Assembly (NCBI RefSeq): GCF_020921035.1
Contig: NC_063158.1
Coordinates: 14,180,001-14,244,000 of the forward strand
Source of the DNA: Rhodamnia argentea
Lineage: Eukaryota > Streptophyta > Magnoliopsida > Myrtales > Myrtaceae
Direction: 5' to 3'
DNA length: 64,000 bases
How positions within the stretch are numbered: position 1 is the first letter of the stretch; each line of letters begins with the position of its first letter. The notes below the pieces were generated by a model. It had not been told where the DNA came from. It worked only from the letters and a program-made list of their open reading frames with translations, and did no database searches. The position numbers and the translations under genes were made by a program. This document shows positions 19,838 to 32,667 of this stretch, piece after piece.

Positions 19838-21420
19838 ATTCTCCACTTTTTCCACAAATTTCTGAATGCCATTTTAATGGGTCAAACCGTCCACAATTAT
19901 TTCATATAATAATGTCATGCCAACTCCATCACGGGTAAACATGTAGGTATCCAACAGCCGACTCAGTCGCACTCCCACTTCGGCCTTCTGAGTCGGATGT
20001 ATCCGTTTTCGGTATTTTAAGTCATTGACTATGGCTTTAAGTTTGGTGTATTGGAACAGACATGTACGCTGAGATGGACAGGAATATAACATGAAACAAC
20101 TTTTTCTGTTACGAACTGTCGATAGATGCGAGGTTAGAAACTTCGAAATGGAAATCACAACCAGGCTCTGAGGATGAAATTTCACAACACCAACACTGCA
20201 CTAGCATTTTGCATGTCGAATTCTTGCCTGCTCAAATAGACACATCGAATCCAATTTAACTAATGCTTAGATTGTTATCATTATTAATCCTATCGTACTT
20301 TTAACTATGTAGTAACTAATATGCATTTTAACATAATTACATACCATATGATAGAATGTAAATAATGATCACAGAACTAATTACTAGATAATACATATAT
20401 ATTACACTCATAGAAGGTTATCAAAGTGGTATTTACTCTATATTATTGTAGTATAATCGCATGCTATGTGTTTAACTTTTCATTATAACATACATAAATC
20501 ATCAAAATATCGCTAAGTATTCATAAATCACATATTTATCTGGTTATTAAACTTATGAGTCATGGTTAAAGTGATAAGTACTATAATACCTATAATTCTG
20601 ATTTTAGGGTACTCTTGAGAATTCTAATCCTGTCCTTCCCGTATTACATACGTCATAAATGAAATTAAACAACATAAGATGTATCACATTACTTAAACCA
20701 AATAGCGTACTAGCTATTATATTACAGTCTAATTCTTCTATTATTGCACCAAAAGGGCTGTAAGTTTGTAAGGAGGAATTAGGTGAAAAAACGTTCTACA
20801 AATATAATCGTGTTAGGATGAAGGGAAAGAGACAAAGAGATAGGATTATGCCGGATTATAAAAGATTAAGAAGAGGTTTTTTTTTTTTTCGGCCTTTAAG
20901 AGATTGAGAAGAACTTGCCTTGTCAATTTATACGCAATTTTAGGTCACTCTAAATCTTTCTAAATGCGAAGGAATTTGGATGGATTTGTGTACTAATAAA
21001 CATGTTAAATCGTTTTTCTTAGTTGTGTGCTCTCATTTCTCATGTATATGTGCGCGCGCGCGTGTTTAATTATGTGTGTGTACGTATGTAAGTATGAAAA
21101 CGGATATTAATGTCATCATATGCTGTTTTTCTTTCTTTTTTCCTCGCTAGCATCCAACAATAGTATAATTAATTATCTTCAGACCATTCTTCTTTTCTCT
21201 TATACTTATTTAAATAATAGACTAGATCATTGATAGAAGCAAATAAAAATGATATAATCTCCGATCTAAGATATGGTTATGTGGGAGTATGACTGAGCTG
21301 GCTTTTCTAGTGGTGGAATCGTGCGGTTTGTTTTCTCAAGCTATTAACCGTAAACGGTTTGAATTAGTTATTTGCAACTGAGATTATCAAACACAATCTG
21401 TTTGATACCTTTTTCCTCTC
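19838..21420. other. 3' flank of unit B and upstream DNA of unit C
   Basis: Up to about 20220 this resembles 34180-34430 behind copy E, including CGAGGTTAnAAA and GAGATTTCGCAA-like phrases. From about 20260 it matches the upstream region of unit A starting at 2235 (TATTAATCCTATC). A (GT)n/(CG)n alternating run is at 21050-21085. No gene was recognised. Confidence 0.55.
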
Positions 21421-21600
21421 TTTTTCCTTCGTTAATTCACCCTCAGTTGCACTAGCGCTTTAGCAAAGTCTCTCTCATTTCCTCTCTCTCAATGTCAACT
21501 TCATAAACATCTTCGCAGCCTGCTCTTCTTTCTTCTTCTTGGGTTCCATTCTTTATCAGATTGAAGACGCGAGGGAGAGAGGAAAAGAAAAGCCACAGAA
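21421..21600 (+). promoter_or_regulatory. Truncated promoter/leader of PLATZ copy C lacking TATA
   Basis: Compared with copies A, B, D and E, text jumps from CTCTCTTTTTCCTTCGTT to AATTCACCCTCAG. It omits the segment that holds the TATA box and the ACCCAGCCGGTTC motif. A second jump just upstream (TTTGTTTGATACC) has lost several hundred bases around the TTGCATAACTTTGG landmark. The CT-rich leader is intact. Confidence 0.55.
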
Positions 21601-22527
21601 ATGACAGCGATGGATATGACGATGGTCTTGTCTGGAGATGATCAAAAGAATGTTGTTCCGCCGTGGTTGAGGCCGATCGCGAGCATCAAGCTCTATGACT
21701 TGTGCAAGAATCATTCCTCCAGAGAGTGCAATTTCTACTGTAGAGTCTGCATGGTCGCTCTGTGCAAAGAGTGCAAGAAGCAACATGATCTTTCCGAGCA
21801 CGAGATCATAAAGGTATTAGTTTATGTTTCAAATTGTCTTCGCGATTGTAATCATGATAGCATTTGTTTTATCAGTGTGTTGCGAAAATGCGCAGTATAC
21901 TACTGCTCTTTATCTTTCCATGATCAAGAAAAATGGAAACTGGGGTTTTCTTTTCCTCATTTTGAATTCTTTGTCCCTTTTCAGTTTGTCTGTTTGGATT
22001 TTACTCTTTCAGGCATATAAAGTTGCCAAAGTGGCATCCTTCAGAATGGAGGATTTGGAGCCGTTTTGGGATATTTTCGATATTTGTCCGTACAATCAAA
22101 ATGGGTGGCTTGTTGCGGTCATATATAAAAAGGGAGATGGGATCACTCGCTCTCGTGACCAGACCGATGCTGCGGAGTGCGAATCATGCCACTACCGGCT
22201 CAAGTCGTCGGGCTCCAAATACTGCTCCGTGGAGTGCAAGGTGACGATCGAGCACATCTTTTTGAGCGAACCGAGTTCGGACTTCCTACGTCGTGCGTCG
22301 TTTGGAATGTAATGCAGATTTGAGCAACGTTTTACCTCATGTGGTAATTCTTTCTTCTTTTTCCATTGTAGGTCGAAGCCGTGATGAAGATCAATGAAAG
22401 TGGAAATATGAAGAACGAAGCGAAGAGAACGGTAGAGACCATACCAGAGGGGAGTGCTAGCAATGTCCAGTCATTCAGGAAACGACCAAGAAAGCAGACA
22501 AGCCCGCAGAGAGCTCCATTTTATTAG
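21601..22527 (+). CDS. PLATZ-family zinc-dependent DNA-binding protein, copy C
   Basis: Exons 21601-21813, 22013-22240 and 22372-22527 give about 198 residues, all phase 0 with GT..AG introns. The N terminus (MTAMDMTMVLSGDDQKN) precedes VPPWLRPIASIKLYD. The first zinc region is CKNHSSRECNFYCRVC, then LCKECKKQHDLSEH. Exon 2 starts AYKVAKVASFRMEDL and bears the second zinc motif CESCHYRL..YCSVEC. Exon 3 starts VEAVMKINESG and ends in a Lys/Arg-rich tail closing with RAPFY. All Cys and His ligands are retained, so the protein should fold as a normal PLATZ member. If intron 2 is not spliced, translation stops shortly after YCSVECKV. The gene lacks the array's TATA segment. Confidence 0.87.
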
Positions 22528-24700
22528 CCGAAGATTGGTTATTGGCAAACTTGGTGAAAATCGGGGTGGGCTACTTTGTTTTGGTACATGATGGCTAATT
22601 TTACCTTTAGTTGTTTTGGTGCATTCTCGATGGAGCTCAGTGGAACTTTAGTTTTTCTGTTTTTGGTATTGGATCCACCACGAATGTAGGGAAATAAGCT
22701 CCATTTTGCTTGACTCTGCTATGAAGTATATCGATGCAACAATAATCTCTCGTTCAGTTCTACAAGCGAATATGACTGCGAATTATTATTATTATTATTA
22801 TGATTAGGATCATATAAACTCAATTTATCGAATGGTAATTAAACAATTTTATCCTCTACTATTTCCACAATTTTCGATATACAATCCTATTGCCGACTCC
22901 GCCAAGGACAAACATGTAAATAGCCAACAACCAGCTCAACCGCCAAGAAATTAAAGCAAAGACACTATCTTATCAAATAGAGAGGAGTTCGGTCACTATC
23001 TTGCGGGTTCGGGTCCTGGCCTTACTGGGAAGGATATGGCGAATTGTAAGTCTAACTAACCTGGCTTTTATGCATTTACATGTTTGTCCCCGATAAAATG
23101 GATCGTCACTGTTTTATTAATAGATAAAAGCCAAAAACGAAGTATCGTCGCAATATTTGCAAATGAAAACCGTGGAAAGCGGTCTAATACAATTCTAATA
23201 GTGCTGCTGTAGACGATTGATTACAACCAAATTTTGCATTAATCTTAACTACTTTTTAATGTTATAAATAATGAAAACACCAATTATCATTTTTTACATA
23301 ATCACCTGATGTAAGATTAATGAATAGAATATTAGTTGATAGGTAAATACTTGTTGTAATAATTATTGTGTTATCTTGATAATGCACAATTACATATCAG
23401 ATTAAATACAATGCGTAATACATTAATTATCATACTATTAGTGGCCCTCTATTAGATACGATTATCCAACATGTTATATTTTCAACTGGTTTTCTCAATC
23501 ATAGTTATTTTAACTAATACTTTTAATGCCCTCGTACTTTGAACTGTGCAGTAAATACTGTGTATTTTAACATAATTACATGCTAAGTTGTAAAATATAA
23601 ATAATCATTGAATTGATTAGTAGATAATGCATAAAAATTTATTTATTACCCTGATTATAGGTTATCAACATGACATTTACTCTAAATTATTGTAGTGTAA
23701 TCACCTGGTATGTGTTTAACTTTTCATTATAACATACATAAATCATCAAAATATTGCTAACTATTTCATAAATTACATGTGGAATTGGTTATTAAACTTA
23801 CGAGTCATGATTAAAGTGATAAGTATTATATTCTCTCTCATTTTGATTTAGGGGTTTCGTAGAATTCTAATGCCATTAATTAAACTAAACAACATAATAT
23901 TATTGCGTACTTCAACCAAACAGCGTAATAGCTATTATATTACTATCTTATTATATTTTTGTACCAAAAGGGTTGTAAGTTCGTGAGAAGGAATTAGGTG
24001 GAAAAACGTTATACGAATATAATCTTGTTTGGATGAAGGGAAAAAGACGGAGTGATAGGATTATGCCGGATTATGAGTGATTCGGAAGAATTTGCTCGGT
24101 CAATTTTATACACAAATTTAGTTCACTCCGATTCTCTCTAAATGCAAAGGAATTTGGAAGGATTTGTGTACTAATAAACCTGTTAAATCGTTTTATGTAT
24201 TCAAATATATATTAACGGACATTAATGTCATTATACATGTTTTTGTTTCTTGTTTCGTCGCTAGGGTCCGAACGATAGTAGAATTAATTCTCTTCAGACC
24301 ATTCTTCTTTTCTCATATACTTTTTTAAACCTTTTCCCTTTCATAATCACTTGGATATGGGAGTGCGACTGAGCTGGCTTTTAGACGTTTATCCCTGACG
24401 GAACTATTGCGTTATTAGGTGTGGAAGTGTGCGGTTTGTTGTCTTCAAGCTACTAACTTTAAACGGTTGTAATTAGTTGTTTGTAAATTAGAATCGCAGA
24501 AATTATAGTCAAACGCAATTTGTTCAATTTCTGATATAAGGACTAATCGAACTGTTATATGACATATTACTACAAATCACAGATAATTTTTTTTATAATC
24601 TAAAGACCAGAGCATTGTAATTATTTTATTTGTAGATCGCAACCAAACTAAACTATCATCCCAACTTGCATAACTTTGGTGATTAATGTGATTCCTTCTT
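22528..24700. other. 3' flank of copy C and upstream DNA of unit D
   Basis: The 3' flank runs to about 22900 and contains the empty site for the LINE tail (GGTAATTAAACAATTTTATCC at 22839). From about 23220 onward it matches other units' upstream DNA, for example TGCAGTAAATACTGTGTATTT near 23547 and GCCGGATTATGAGTGATTC near 24065. Nothing coding was recognised. Confidence 0.55.
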
Positions 24701-24739
24701 TTCCTCTCATTTTCCTTTATATTTTGCCACATTATTTCT

Positions 24740-24942
24740 TACCATATAAGCGTAAACCCAGCCCGTTTATTCATTCAACCTCAATTATTTTAGTGCTATA
24801 GCAAAAGTCTCTCTCATTCCCCCTCTCAATCTCAATTTCATAAACATCTTCGCCACCTGCTCTCCTTCTTCTTCTTCTTCTTGGGTTCCCGTTCTTTATC
24901 AGATTAAAGAAGCGAGGGAGAGGGAAAAGAAAAGCCACGAGA
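24740..24942 (+). promoter_or_regulatory. Core promoter and leader of PLATZ copy D
   Basis: CATATAAG near 24743 is the TATA-like element. It is followed by GTAAACCCAGCCCG, a TTTTAGTG motif, and a CT/CTT-rich leader. A CTT repeat lies near 24866-24882. Confidence 0.55.
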
Positions 24943-25881
24943 ATGACGGGGAAGGATATAATGATGGTTTCGTCTGGAGATGATCAAAAGAATGTCGTTC
25001 CACCATGGTTGAGGCCGATCGCGAGCATCAAGCTCTATGACTTCTGCGAGACTCATTCCTCCAAAGAGTGTAATTTCTACTGTAGAGTCTGTATGGTCGC
25101 TATGTGCAAAGAGTGCAAGACGCAACACGATCTTTCCAAGCATGAGGTCATGAAGGTACATATAGCCTCCATTTCCAATCTTCTTCGCGATTGTAATCGT
25201 AACAACTTTTGTTTTATCGGTGCATCGCAAAAAGCGCAATATACTACTCGTTTATCGTTTCACGAACAAGAAAATGGAAAACCGAGATTTCTTTTCCTTA
25301 TTTTGAATTCTTTTCCCCTTTTAAATTTTTTCTCTTTTGGTCTTTATATGTTCAGGCATATAAATTTGATAGAGCGGCGTCGTTTAGAATGAAGGATTTG
25401 GAGCCGTTGTGGGATATTTATGATATATGTTCGTACAATAAAAATGGGTGGCTCGTTGTGGTCATACACAAAAGGGGAGATGGGATCGCCCACTCCCACG
25501 GTCAGAGCGATGCTGGGGAGTGCGAATGTTGCCAGTACCGGCTCAAGTCGCCGAGCACCAAATACTGCTCCGTGGAATGCAAGGTGATGACCGAGAGCAT
25601 ATTTCATTGAAAAAAAAAAAACCGTGTTCCAATCCGCCTACTTCATGCATCATTTTGAATGTGCTATGATTTTGAACGACGTTTTCGCACATGTGGGTCA
25701 TTCTTTCTCTTTTTTTCCTTTGTAGGTTGAAGCCCTGATGAAGATGAAGGAAAGTGAAAGTATGAAGAACGAAGCAAAGAGAAAGGCAGAGACCATATCG
25801 GAGGGGAGTTCTAGCAGTGTACATTCATTCAGGAAACGAGCAAGAAAGCAGAAAAATCCGCAGAGAGCTCCATTGTATTAG
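24943..25881 (+). CDS. PLATZ-family zinc-dependent DNA-binding protein, copy D
   Basis: Exons 24943-25155, 25356-25583 and 25726-25881 encode about 198 residues. The start codon lies at the same position as in copy E (both MTGKD). The first zinc region reads CETHSSKECNFYCRVC..MCKECKTQH. Exon 2 starts AYKFDRAASFRMKDLEPLWD, and its second zinc motif is CECCQYRL..YCSVEC. Exon 3 (VEALMKMKESES..) is Lys/Glu-rich and ends in a basic tail finishing RAPLY. All predicted zinc ligands are present. The intron-2 donor is GTGATG. The short frame beyond it (to 25610) reads through into an A-run and is not conserved. Confidence 0.87.
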
Positions 25882-28188
25882 CTGAGGATTGGCAATTAGC
25901 AAACTTGGTGGAAATCAGGGTGGGCTACTTCGTTTTGGTACTTAATGGCTAGTTTTTCTTTTAATGTTTTTCGTACATTCTTGAATAGGGTTCTGGGAAA
26001 CTCTTATCTTTCTGTTTTTGCTGTCGGATCCACCATGTACGTTAAGCTTACTGTTCTTTACTCCGACGTGAAGTATATTGATGCAACAATTATCTCTTTT
26101 TCAGTTCTGCGAGTGAATAAGACCGCTAAGTATGATGATCATCATTATTTGATATTGTTATTATTATTATTGGTGGCATCTTTGGGATCATATAAACTCA
26201 TCGTAATTTTTCCAATGGGGATTAAAAATACTATTCTCTACTTTTTCCACAATTTGCTGAATGCCATTTTAGTGGGTCAAACCGTCTACAATTATATCAC
26301 ACCATGGCTCGGCCTAGCTTGACTATATAGCAAAAGGAAGTTCATTTTTTTTTCCCTGAAAATAAAAAGAGAGCAAAGAAGCTTGAGAGAGAAAGAAGGG
26401 GGGGGTGCGGGGGGAGAAGCGACGATTTTAGCCTTACTTTTTATATTTAGGTACGTCATTGCCGCGTATGAGAGAAAAATATTAAAAAAAGCTGTGTCAA
26501 CATTTTTGTTAATTGACGTAGTTAATGAAAGGACTCGATTGTACAAATTTAACAAGTTTTAGGATTTGGTTGCACTTTTGTAAGTTTTAAAATTCAATTG
26601 CACTTCTATCACTTTTCGTGATTAAAAGTTTCCTATTTTTATATTACTAGTATTGGTAGTATAATCTTTAGGGTCATACAAACTCATCATAATTTTTCCA
26701 AAAGCCAATTGCGGTCTTAACCCTTGTAGGTGCTACTCGCTAAACCTTGTAGGTAAAATATATATAAGTTCTATTAGTACTTGAATCAATGCGTGGACCC
26801 GTAGCGATATGAAACTAGGTACTTAATGTCGATAAACGAAATGTAGGTAGATATAAAATTCTCAGAAATGCTGATCAAACGATTTTATTTTCCTCTTCTT
26901 CGATATTTGATTGGGATTTTTCTCATTTTCATTTGCAAATAGTCATTTTAATATGTCATCCCGTTCTCAATTATTTATAGCATTAGGATTTTTTTCTTCT
27001 GAAAAATAAAAGATGACTGAGAAGCTTGTGGAGAGAGTCGACTCTAATAGTGCTAATAGCGCTAATAGCGGAATACTCCAACAAGGGCAAACTTGTAAAT
27101 GTCTGAAAGCCAGCTCAGTCCCAATCATCACTGTTTATCAAAACCACAGATAAGAGGCTTAAGGTGTGATGCAATCTAAAAACTCGTGCATTTTCTTTTT
27201 AATCCTTTTTTACCAAAAAAAAAAAAAAAAGAACTGCTTGATCTCTAAATATGTCTAAGCAACTCGTTGAATTTGCATAACTTTTCAGACATATCCCCAT
27301 GACTTCAAATTCGATTTATCGAAATAGACACGTACGTTGTCGGAATGAATAAGAAAATAACGTGAAAAAACTTTTTTTTTTTTTTTTGGTTATGGTCTAT
27401 CAATCAAGTGTGAGATTAAAAAAAATCAAAATTAAAATCACAACCAAACCCTAAGAGTGAGATTCCTCAGCGAGAACACAGTAGTCGGAATTTTCCATGT
27501 CCAATTATTAGTGCCTCCAATAGACACGTCAAACTCAATCAAGTATTAACTAGGTTTAGAGCTAGAGATAATTGAAAGAATAATTATGTTAATTCAAGTA
27601 CTTGATTAGACAAATTAAGAGTGCAAGGACTTAATTGATAAAATTCACAATTTAAATATAAACTTTGACTTTCGCAACAACAACAACAAAAATTAACAAA
27701 AGAATTGACCAAATAGACGTTAAGTACAAGACAAATTATCTTACGAGCTATGATCAGGGAGTTTACTCATCTTCTTGTGGTTTCGGGTTCAACCCTTCTC
27801 GGAGGATTGCGGTAACAAAATCTTGAATGCACTAGGTAAAAGTGCACCCATGAGATCGATTAAAGAGTTAGGCTAGTCAAGATGTAGGAAAGTTAACCTA
27901 AAAATCACATACCTAATCACTAAACTAAAAAAGATAAATTTCTTTTCCTTTTGAATTTTTCTCCATGCGTGAGCTCGAGGCTCGTGCGCTCATTACTGAG
28001 TGCTCGAAGCATAAGAGTCCCCAATAGCCTCAAGATCCATGGTTCGAAAACATCTCAGAACCATGGCCGTCGTGAACTTCGCGGCTCAATAAGATCTCGT
28101 GGCCATGCCGATCGCGAATAGCTGAGCGGACATGGCCACCACGAGCTTAGAGCTTGAGCTCAAAGCTATGGCAAATGTCATGTGTGTG

Positions 28189-28189
<1 letters not shown>
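25882..28189. other. 3' flank of copy D and distal upstream DNA of unit E
   Basis: Near 26215 is the empty site of the LINE tail (GGGGATTAAAAATACTATTC). A G-rich run is at 26396-26418. From about 27560 the text resembles unit A's distal flank, and 27845-28190 matches 770-1110. Long A/T runs lie at 27211-27231 and 27371-27388. The frame at 25945-26322 is not conserved in the other units. No gene was recognised. Confidence 0.5.

Positions 28190-28231
<42 letters not shown>
28190..28231. repeat. TC/TA dinucleotide microsatellite
   Basis: CTCTCTCTATA leads into about 16 uninterrupted TA units. It lies at the end of the block shared with unit A. Confidence 0.9.
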
Positions 28232-28235
<4 letters not shown>

Positions 28236-29339
28236 TATATTTGTCTTATTCGATACCTAATTTCTGTCAGCGCTAGCGTTAACATTTAGATGAGGTGAAT
28301 AGGTGATTTCAAGGAATAATGGGAATCAATGCCAAGTATAAACAAATACGCTCAGACCTTCGTTTAGATGATGCTTGCTAATAAGATCTAAGATACCCTT
28401 AGATGGAGTAGCGTGCACAATTCTACTATCACGGTATATAAACAGAGAGAATAAGGGATAGAAAATTTGCACATAGAGTTTATAGTGGTTCAACTTCGTT
28501 CAAGCCTACATCCACATTTTCGCTATAGCAATCAATCGGTTAGATTCCACTAGTGAATAGCTCAAAGGTTACAACTTGGTGAATAGACTTCTCGTCTAAC
28601 ACTCTTACTCTCGAATGTTCTTCTCTAAGTATTATAGTGTTTGAATCAAAGGTATGTAAAAAATGTGAAACTCTCTTGACCTTGAAATTTAGAATTATAC
28701 TCTCTCGTTATTTTTTGCTTTTCAACCTCGATGTCTCCTTTTATATTTCTCTATCTCCAACTTTTCGTTACAAGATCTCCATAGAATCACTCTTCAAATT
28801 TCCCGTTTGAACAAGATTGTATACAAAGGATCTCGTAACCGTTGAAGTTAATAAATGAAAGAATCTCCCGTTAACCAAACCTCCCATACAATTAGGATCT
28901 TGGATTTTCGTAGATAAAGTTCTTTATTAGGTGAGTCATCCGCGTCTCCCTTAATTCACGTCTTTGATTGATTTTCAAGATTGGGAATCTCCAAGAACGA
29001 TCCAACTTGATTTACTAGCCATTGTGATGATGTAATCATCTTGAATATATCACTTGATAATTTGATCGTTGCACATGAAATACTCTCTCGGAGCTTGAGC
29101 TTTATTCCAATGTCTGAGCTCCCCACTAGACGTACAACACCTGAGCTCCATATCGCTTTTGAGCCCCCTCAGAACATCATTTGAGCCTTTCTTGCCAAAT
29201 TCAATCATGTGTACCTATTCTTTATTATTCGAATGTACATTAGGACAATCTGCAAACATCATTTCATTGCATTAACTCAGATATTAGAGATCGTGGATTT
29301 TTTTGTCAATTTTAAAATCAATTATGATTTTTCTCAACA

Positions 29340-29354
29340 ATCTCCTCCTTTTTT
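29340..29354 (-). promoter_or_regulatory. Polypurine tract of the third LTR element
   Basis: ATCTCCTCCTTTTTT on the plus strand is AAAAAAGGAGGAGAT on the element strand. It is adjacent to the left (3') LTR. Confidence 0.65.
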
Positions 29355-29994
29355 ATAATGATAAAACTATCCAAACAAATATACCAATTGTTGTATAAAT
29401 ATCATGAGTAACATTATAATTTGCTATTCAATGATATTTTGCTAGCAATAATATATCATAGAGTGCCTTAGCAAAAATAAGTTCTGGGATAACGATGAAT
29501 TCATTGTTCGAATGCGTTCTCAAAATATAATTCAGTTTCGCCTTCAAAACTTGTAGAACCTGTGTCAAAGCATCTAAAAACTTGTAGAACATGTAAAGCT
29601 TGTATTAGAGCATGTAAAACTTGTATCAAGATTAGAACAAGTTTCTTCTGTTCAGAGTGTTTAATTCATTCTTGATCTGTAGAACCTGTATAGCTTGTAT
29701 CAGAGAGTAACGAGTTTAAAGCATTATAGAGGTTCAAAGCATAAACTATAAGTGTGTAACTTCAAAACTTATATACTCAGAATGTCTTGTTCCTGAATCA
29801 TTCTCAGAACTTGTTTATGTGATATTTGTTCATTTCATATCGTATCTTGGAACTTATTGCTGCAAATCATAACCTCTCCCTTTTGGAATACAATAAGGGG
29901 CATAATATACTTCTCCCCCTTTTTGTCATCAGTACGAAAGCATAGATTAAACCATCATATGTGCAAAAAATCAACATCCAAACTCAAAAACATT

Positions 29995-31072
29995 CAACAT
30001 TCAAAACAGAATCAAATCTAAGAAAATAAGAGAATGCAAATGAGTTCTATTTGGGTGGATTTGGGGCTGGAGTAGATGTGGATGACACAAGTCTGAAGGA
30101 AGTTGGACCAAAGTGAATTTGGATAACTGTTCCAGCTTTAGATCAATTGTCGTTCTCATGTTGTCCATCTTCTTTCCCATGTGTTCCATCTCAATGAAGG
30201 CCAACTTGTTATATGAGGACATATCTCTCCCAGCTTCTAAATTTCAAAGGTCATTCTATCCTTCATTTCATCAATCTCCACATGTATTGGGCTCCACATA
30301 TCCTTAATCAGTTTTGCCAATTCACCTTATCTGTACATGATTTCTTTAAGCATCTCAGAGTTTGTAGCATCACTCATATCATCTTTAGTCTGAACGCCAT
30401 CAGCTTTAGATGACTCCCTCCAAGTCTTGGCTTGGTTCTCAATTGATGATATCGAAGTGTCTTGCAGATTTGGATCTGAAGCTGTCTTGAGTGGAGTATC
30501 GTCTGAAACATCAATGTTTTTGTCAACATGTACAATATGCTCACCCTCAATCTGAGCATCCTTCTGCATCTGATCTACCTTCTAAGAATCATTCTCAATT
30601 TCCTTCTGGTCACTTGTTCCTTGATCCTCAACTAGGATAGTTTGAGCATCAAATTGCTCATTGACTTCAACTTCCACATCTTGTGGACTTTCTACTTCCT
30701 TTTCTAACTCCTTTTTCTCTTTCTCCTCCTTCTCTTTCTCTTGCTGCTCCATCTAAGCTGCAATAGCATCTTCAGCAAATTGTTTTAATAAGATTCTCAA
30801 TATCTTGCTTAATTGACTCATCATCCAAAGCTAACTTTTCCAATTCAGCTCTTGCAGCAGCTTCCTTCTACTCATGATGGTTCCATCTAAACAAGGGATC
30901 CTTCAGCAGTATCCATTTCAGAGTCATTGAGGATCCTATCAAGCAACCTCTGACCAAGTTTTCTTCTTTGTCTAGGTCTTGTGGACTTGTGAGCAAGCAT
31001 CTTCATCCTCCTTTTCCTTGTGGATTCAGAAGATTGAGCTGGTGAATGCTCAGTAGACTGTTCAATAGATGA
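29995..31072 (-). pseudogene. Lys/Glu-rich coding remnants inside the third LTR element
   Basis: Minus-strand frames at about 30887-31129, 30327-30569 and 30001-30222 are pieces of one long protein broken by stops. It starts with a basic segment (RKRRMKMLAHKSTRPRQRRK), then a Lys/Glu/Val-rich stretch, then Asp/Ser/Thr-rich text. It ends in a probable coiled-coil piece (MEHMGKKMDNMRTTIDLKLEQL). Low-complexity charged proteins like this occupy the extra ORF of some plant SIRE-type and related LTR elements. I do not recognise a catalytic domain. The first 19 or so codons of the 31129 frame lie in the LTR and are a product of the deletion junction. Confidence 0.5.
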
Positions 31073-31714
31073 AGCTCTCTTGATCTTGGAATTTAGAATT
31101 ATGCTCTCTCGTCGTTTTTTGCTCTTCAACCTTGAGGTCTCCTTTTATACTTTTTCAATCTCCAACTTCTCGTTGCAAGATCTCCAAAGAATCACTCTTC
31201 AAACTTTCTATTTGAACGATATTGTATATAAAGGATCTTGTAGCTCATAGCTGTTGAGGTTGACAAAGGAAAGAATCTCCCGTTAGATCAAACCATCCAT
31301 ACAATAAATATCTTGGGTAGATAGAGTTATTCATTAAGTGAGTCATCCTCATCTCTCTTATCCACGTCCTTGATTAATCTTTAAGATTGAAAATCTTCAA
31401 GAACGATACAACTTGATTTGCTAACTGTTGTGATGATCTAATCATCTTGAATATATCTCTTGATGATCTGGTCATTGCATATAAAATACTCTCTCGGAGC
31501 TTGAGTTTCATTCCAACGTCCGAGCTCCCTGCTCAACGTACAACATCTAAGCTCCATACAGCGTTTGAGCCCCTCAAAACATCGTATGAGCCTTTCTTGC
31601 TATATTCAATCCCCGTGTAACAAAATAACATTTCATTGCATTGACTCGGATATTAGAGACCATGCATTGTTTTGTCAACTTCAAAATCAATTAGGGGTTT
31701 TTCTCAGCAATTTC

Positions 31715-32650
31715 CATATGAGTAAACGCCATGAAGGTAATACACGTGGAATGATACATCGAATCTTTAACAACATCATTTGACGGAAATTTGGTAGTGG
31801 CCAAATTTGGGTATCGACTGAAAGTTGGTGCTTTATTATGAAATAATAATAAAAAAAGTGAGACCCGAGCCAAAATTGATACTTTTCAAGGGGATTAGAG
31901 ACACTGTATTGGCAGACTATTGAGTACAATTAAAACTTGCATCAATCATATCTAATTATACCTATACTATATTTATCGTGACAAAGCCAATTATTATTGT
32001 TTTGACTCGCTCGCATATTATGAGATAATGAATTAAACTATCACGTGACAGGTAAATAATTGATGAAGTAACAAGTATGCTATCTTGATCTTGCATAATT
32101 TGTTATTTACACATTTACCCCCAATGGAGCTTTTACCCTTTAAGGTGGTTGACGTGTTCGGTGCAGGACAAGGGTCCACAACTGTTTTCTCAAGCTACTA
32201 ACTGTAAACGGTTTCAATTATTTATTTCTAAATGATAATCATAGAAAATAACCAAATACAATTTGTTCTATATCTTCTATAATGGACTAGTCGAACTTTT
32301 CTATAATATATTAGTACAAATCATAGTTATTTTTTGTTTTATAGTCTGAAGACGGGCAAATCGTATTTATTTTATTTGTTGATCGCAACCAAAAGCTAAA
32401 CTATAGTTACAATTTTGCATAACTTTGGTGTTTACTATCAACATGGCATGGTGACTATTATATTGGGTTCGCTTGTATTTGATAAATGAAATTATGAAAA
32501 AAGTTGTTCACCATAGCATAAATTAACGAACAGAGAATTGGCGCAAACATATGTTCATACTCGTCATTTTTCTAGAAATGTAAATGTAAACCCGATGTTT
32601 AATTTGATTCCTTTTTTTCCTCTCTTTTTCCTTTGTTGTTTTGCTTGATT
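31715..32650. other. PLATZ unit E proximal upstream region
   Basis: This aligns with 16737-18150 in unit B and 1742-3650 in unit A, beginning at AAACGCCATGAAGGTAATACACG. It carries the AACTGTAAACGGTTTCAATTA landmark near 32200 and TGCATAACTTTGGTG near 32417. No coding sequence. Confidence 0.6.
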
Positions 32651-32667
32651 TTTCCCTTTTTTTTGTA

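Larger units (their letters stand above)
28265..31709 (-). mobile_element. Third LTR retrotransposon, deleted, possibly SIRE/Maximus-like
   Basis: The left LTR runs 28265-29339 (TGTCAGCG..CTCAACA). A partial right LTR is at about 31073-31709 (ends CTCAGCA). The 5-bp repeat ATTTC flanks both outer ends, at 28260-28264 and 31710-31714. On the minus strand the inner edge of the left LTR is preceded by the purine tract AAAAAAGGAGGAGA. A second purine run (ACAAAAAGGGGGAGA in complement) lies near 29915-29930. Double purine tracts of this style are known from SIRE/Maximus Copia elements, which is why I suggest that lineage. The 5' LTR has lost about 400 bp of its inner end together with the primer site and most of the coding region. 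Confidence 0.75.

Noticed and set aside
21824..22312. A 162-residue plus-strand frame that runs from PLATZ intron 1 of copy C through exon 2
   Set aside because: The first part is intron sequence that is not conserved as protein in the other copies. Splicing at TTTCAG gives the family sequence.
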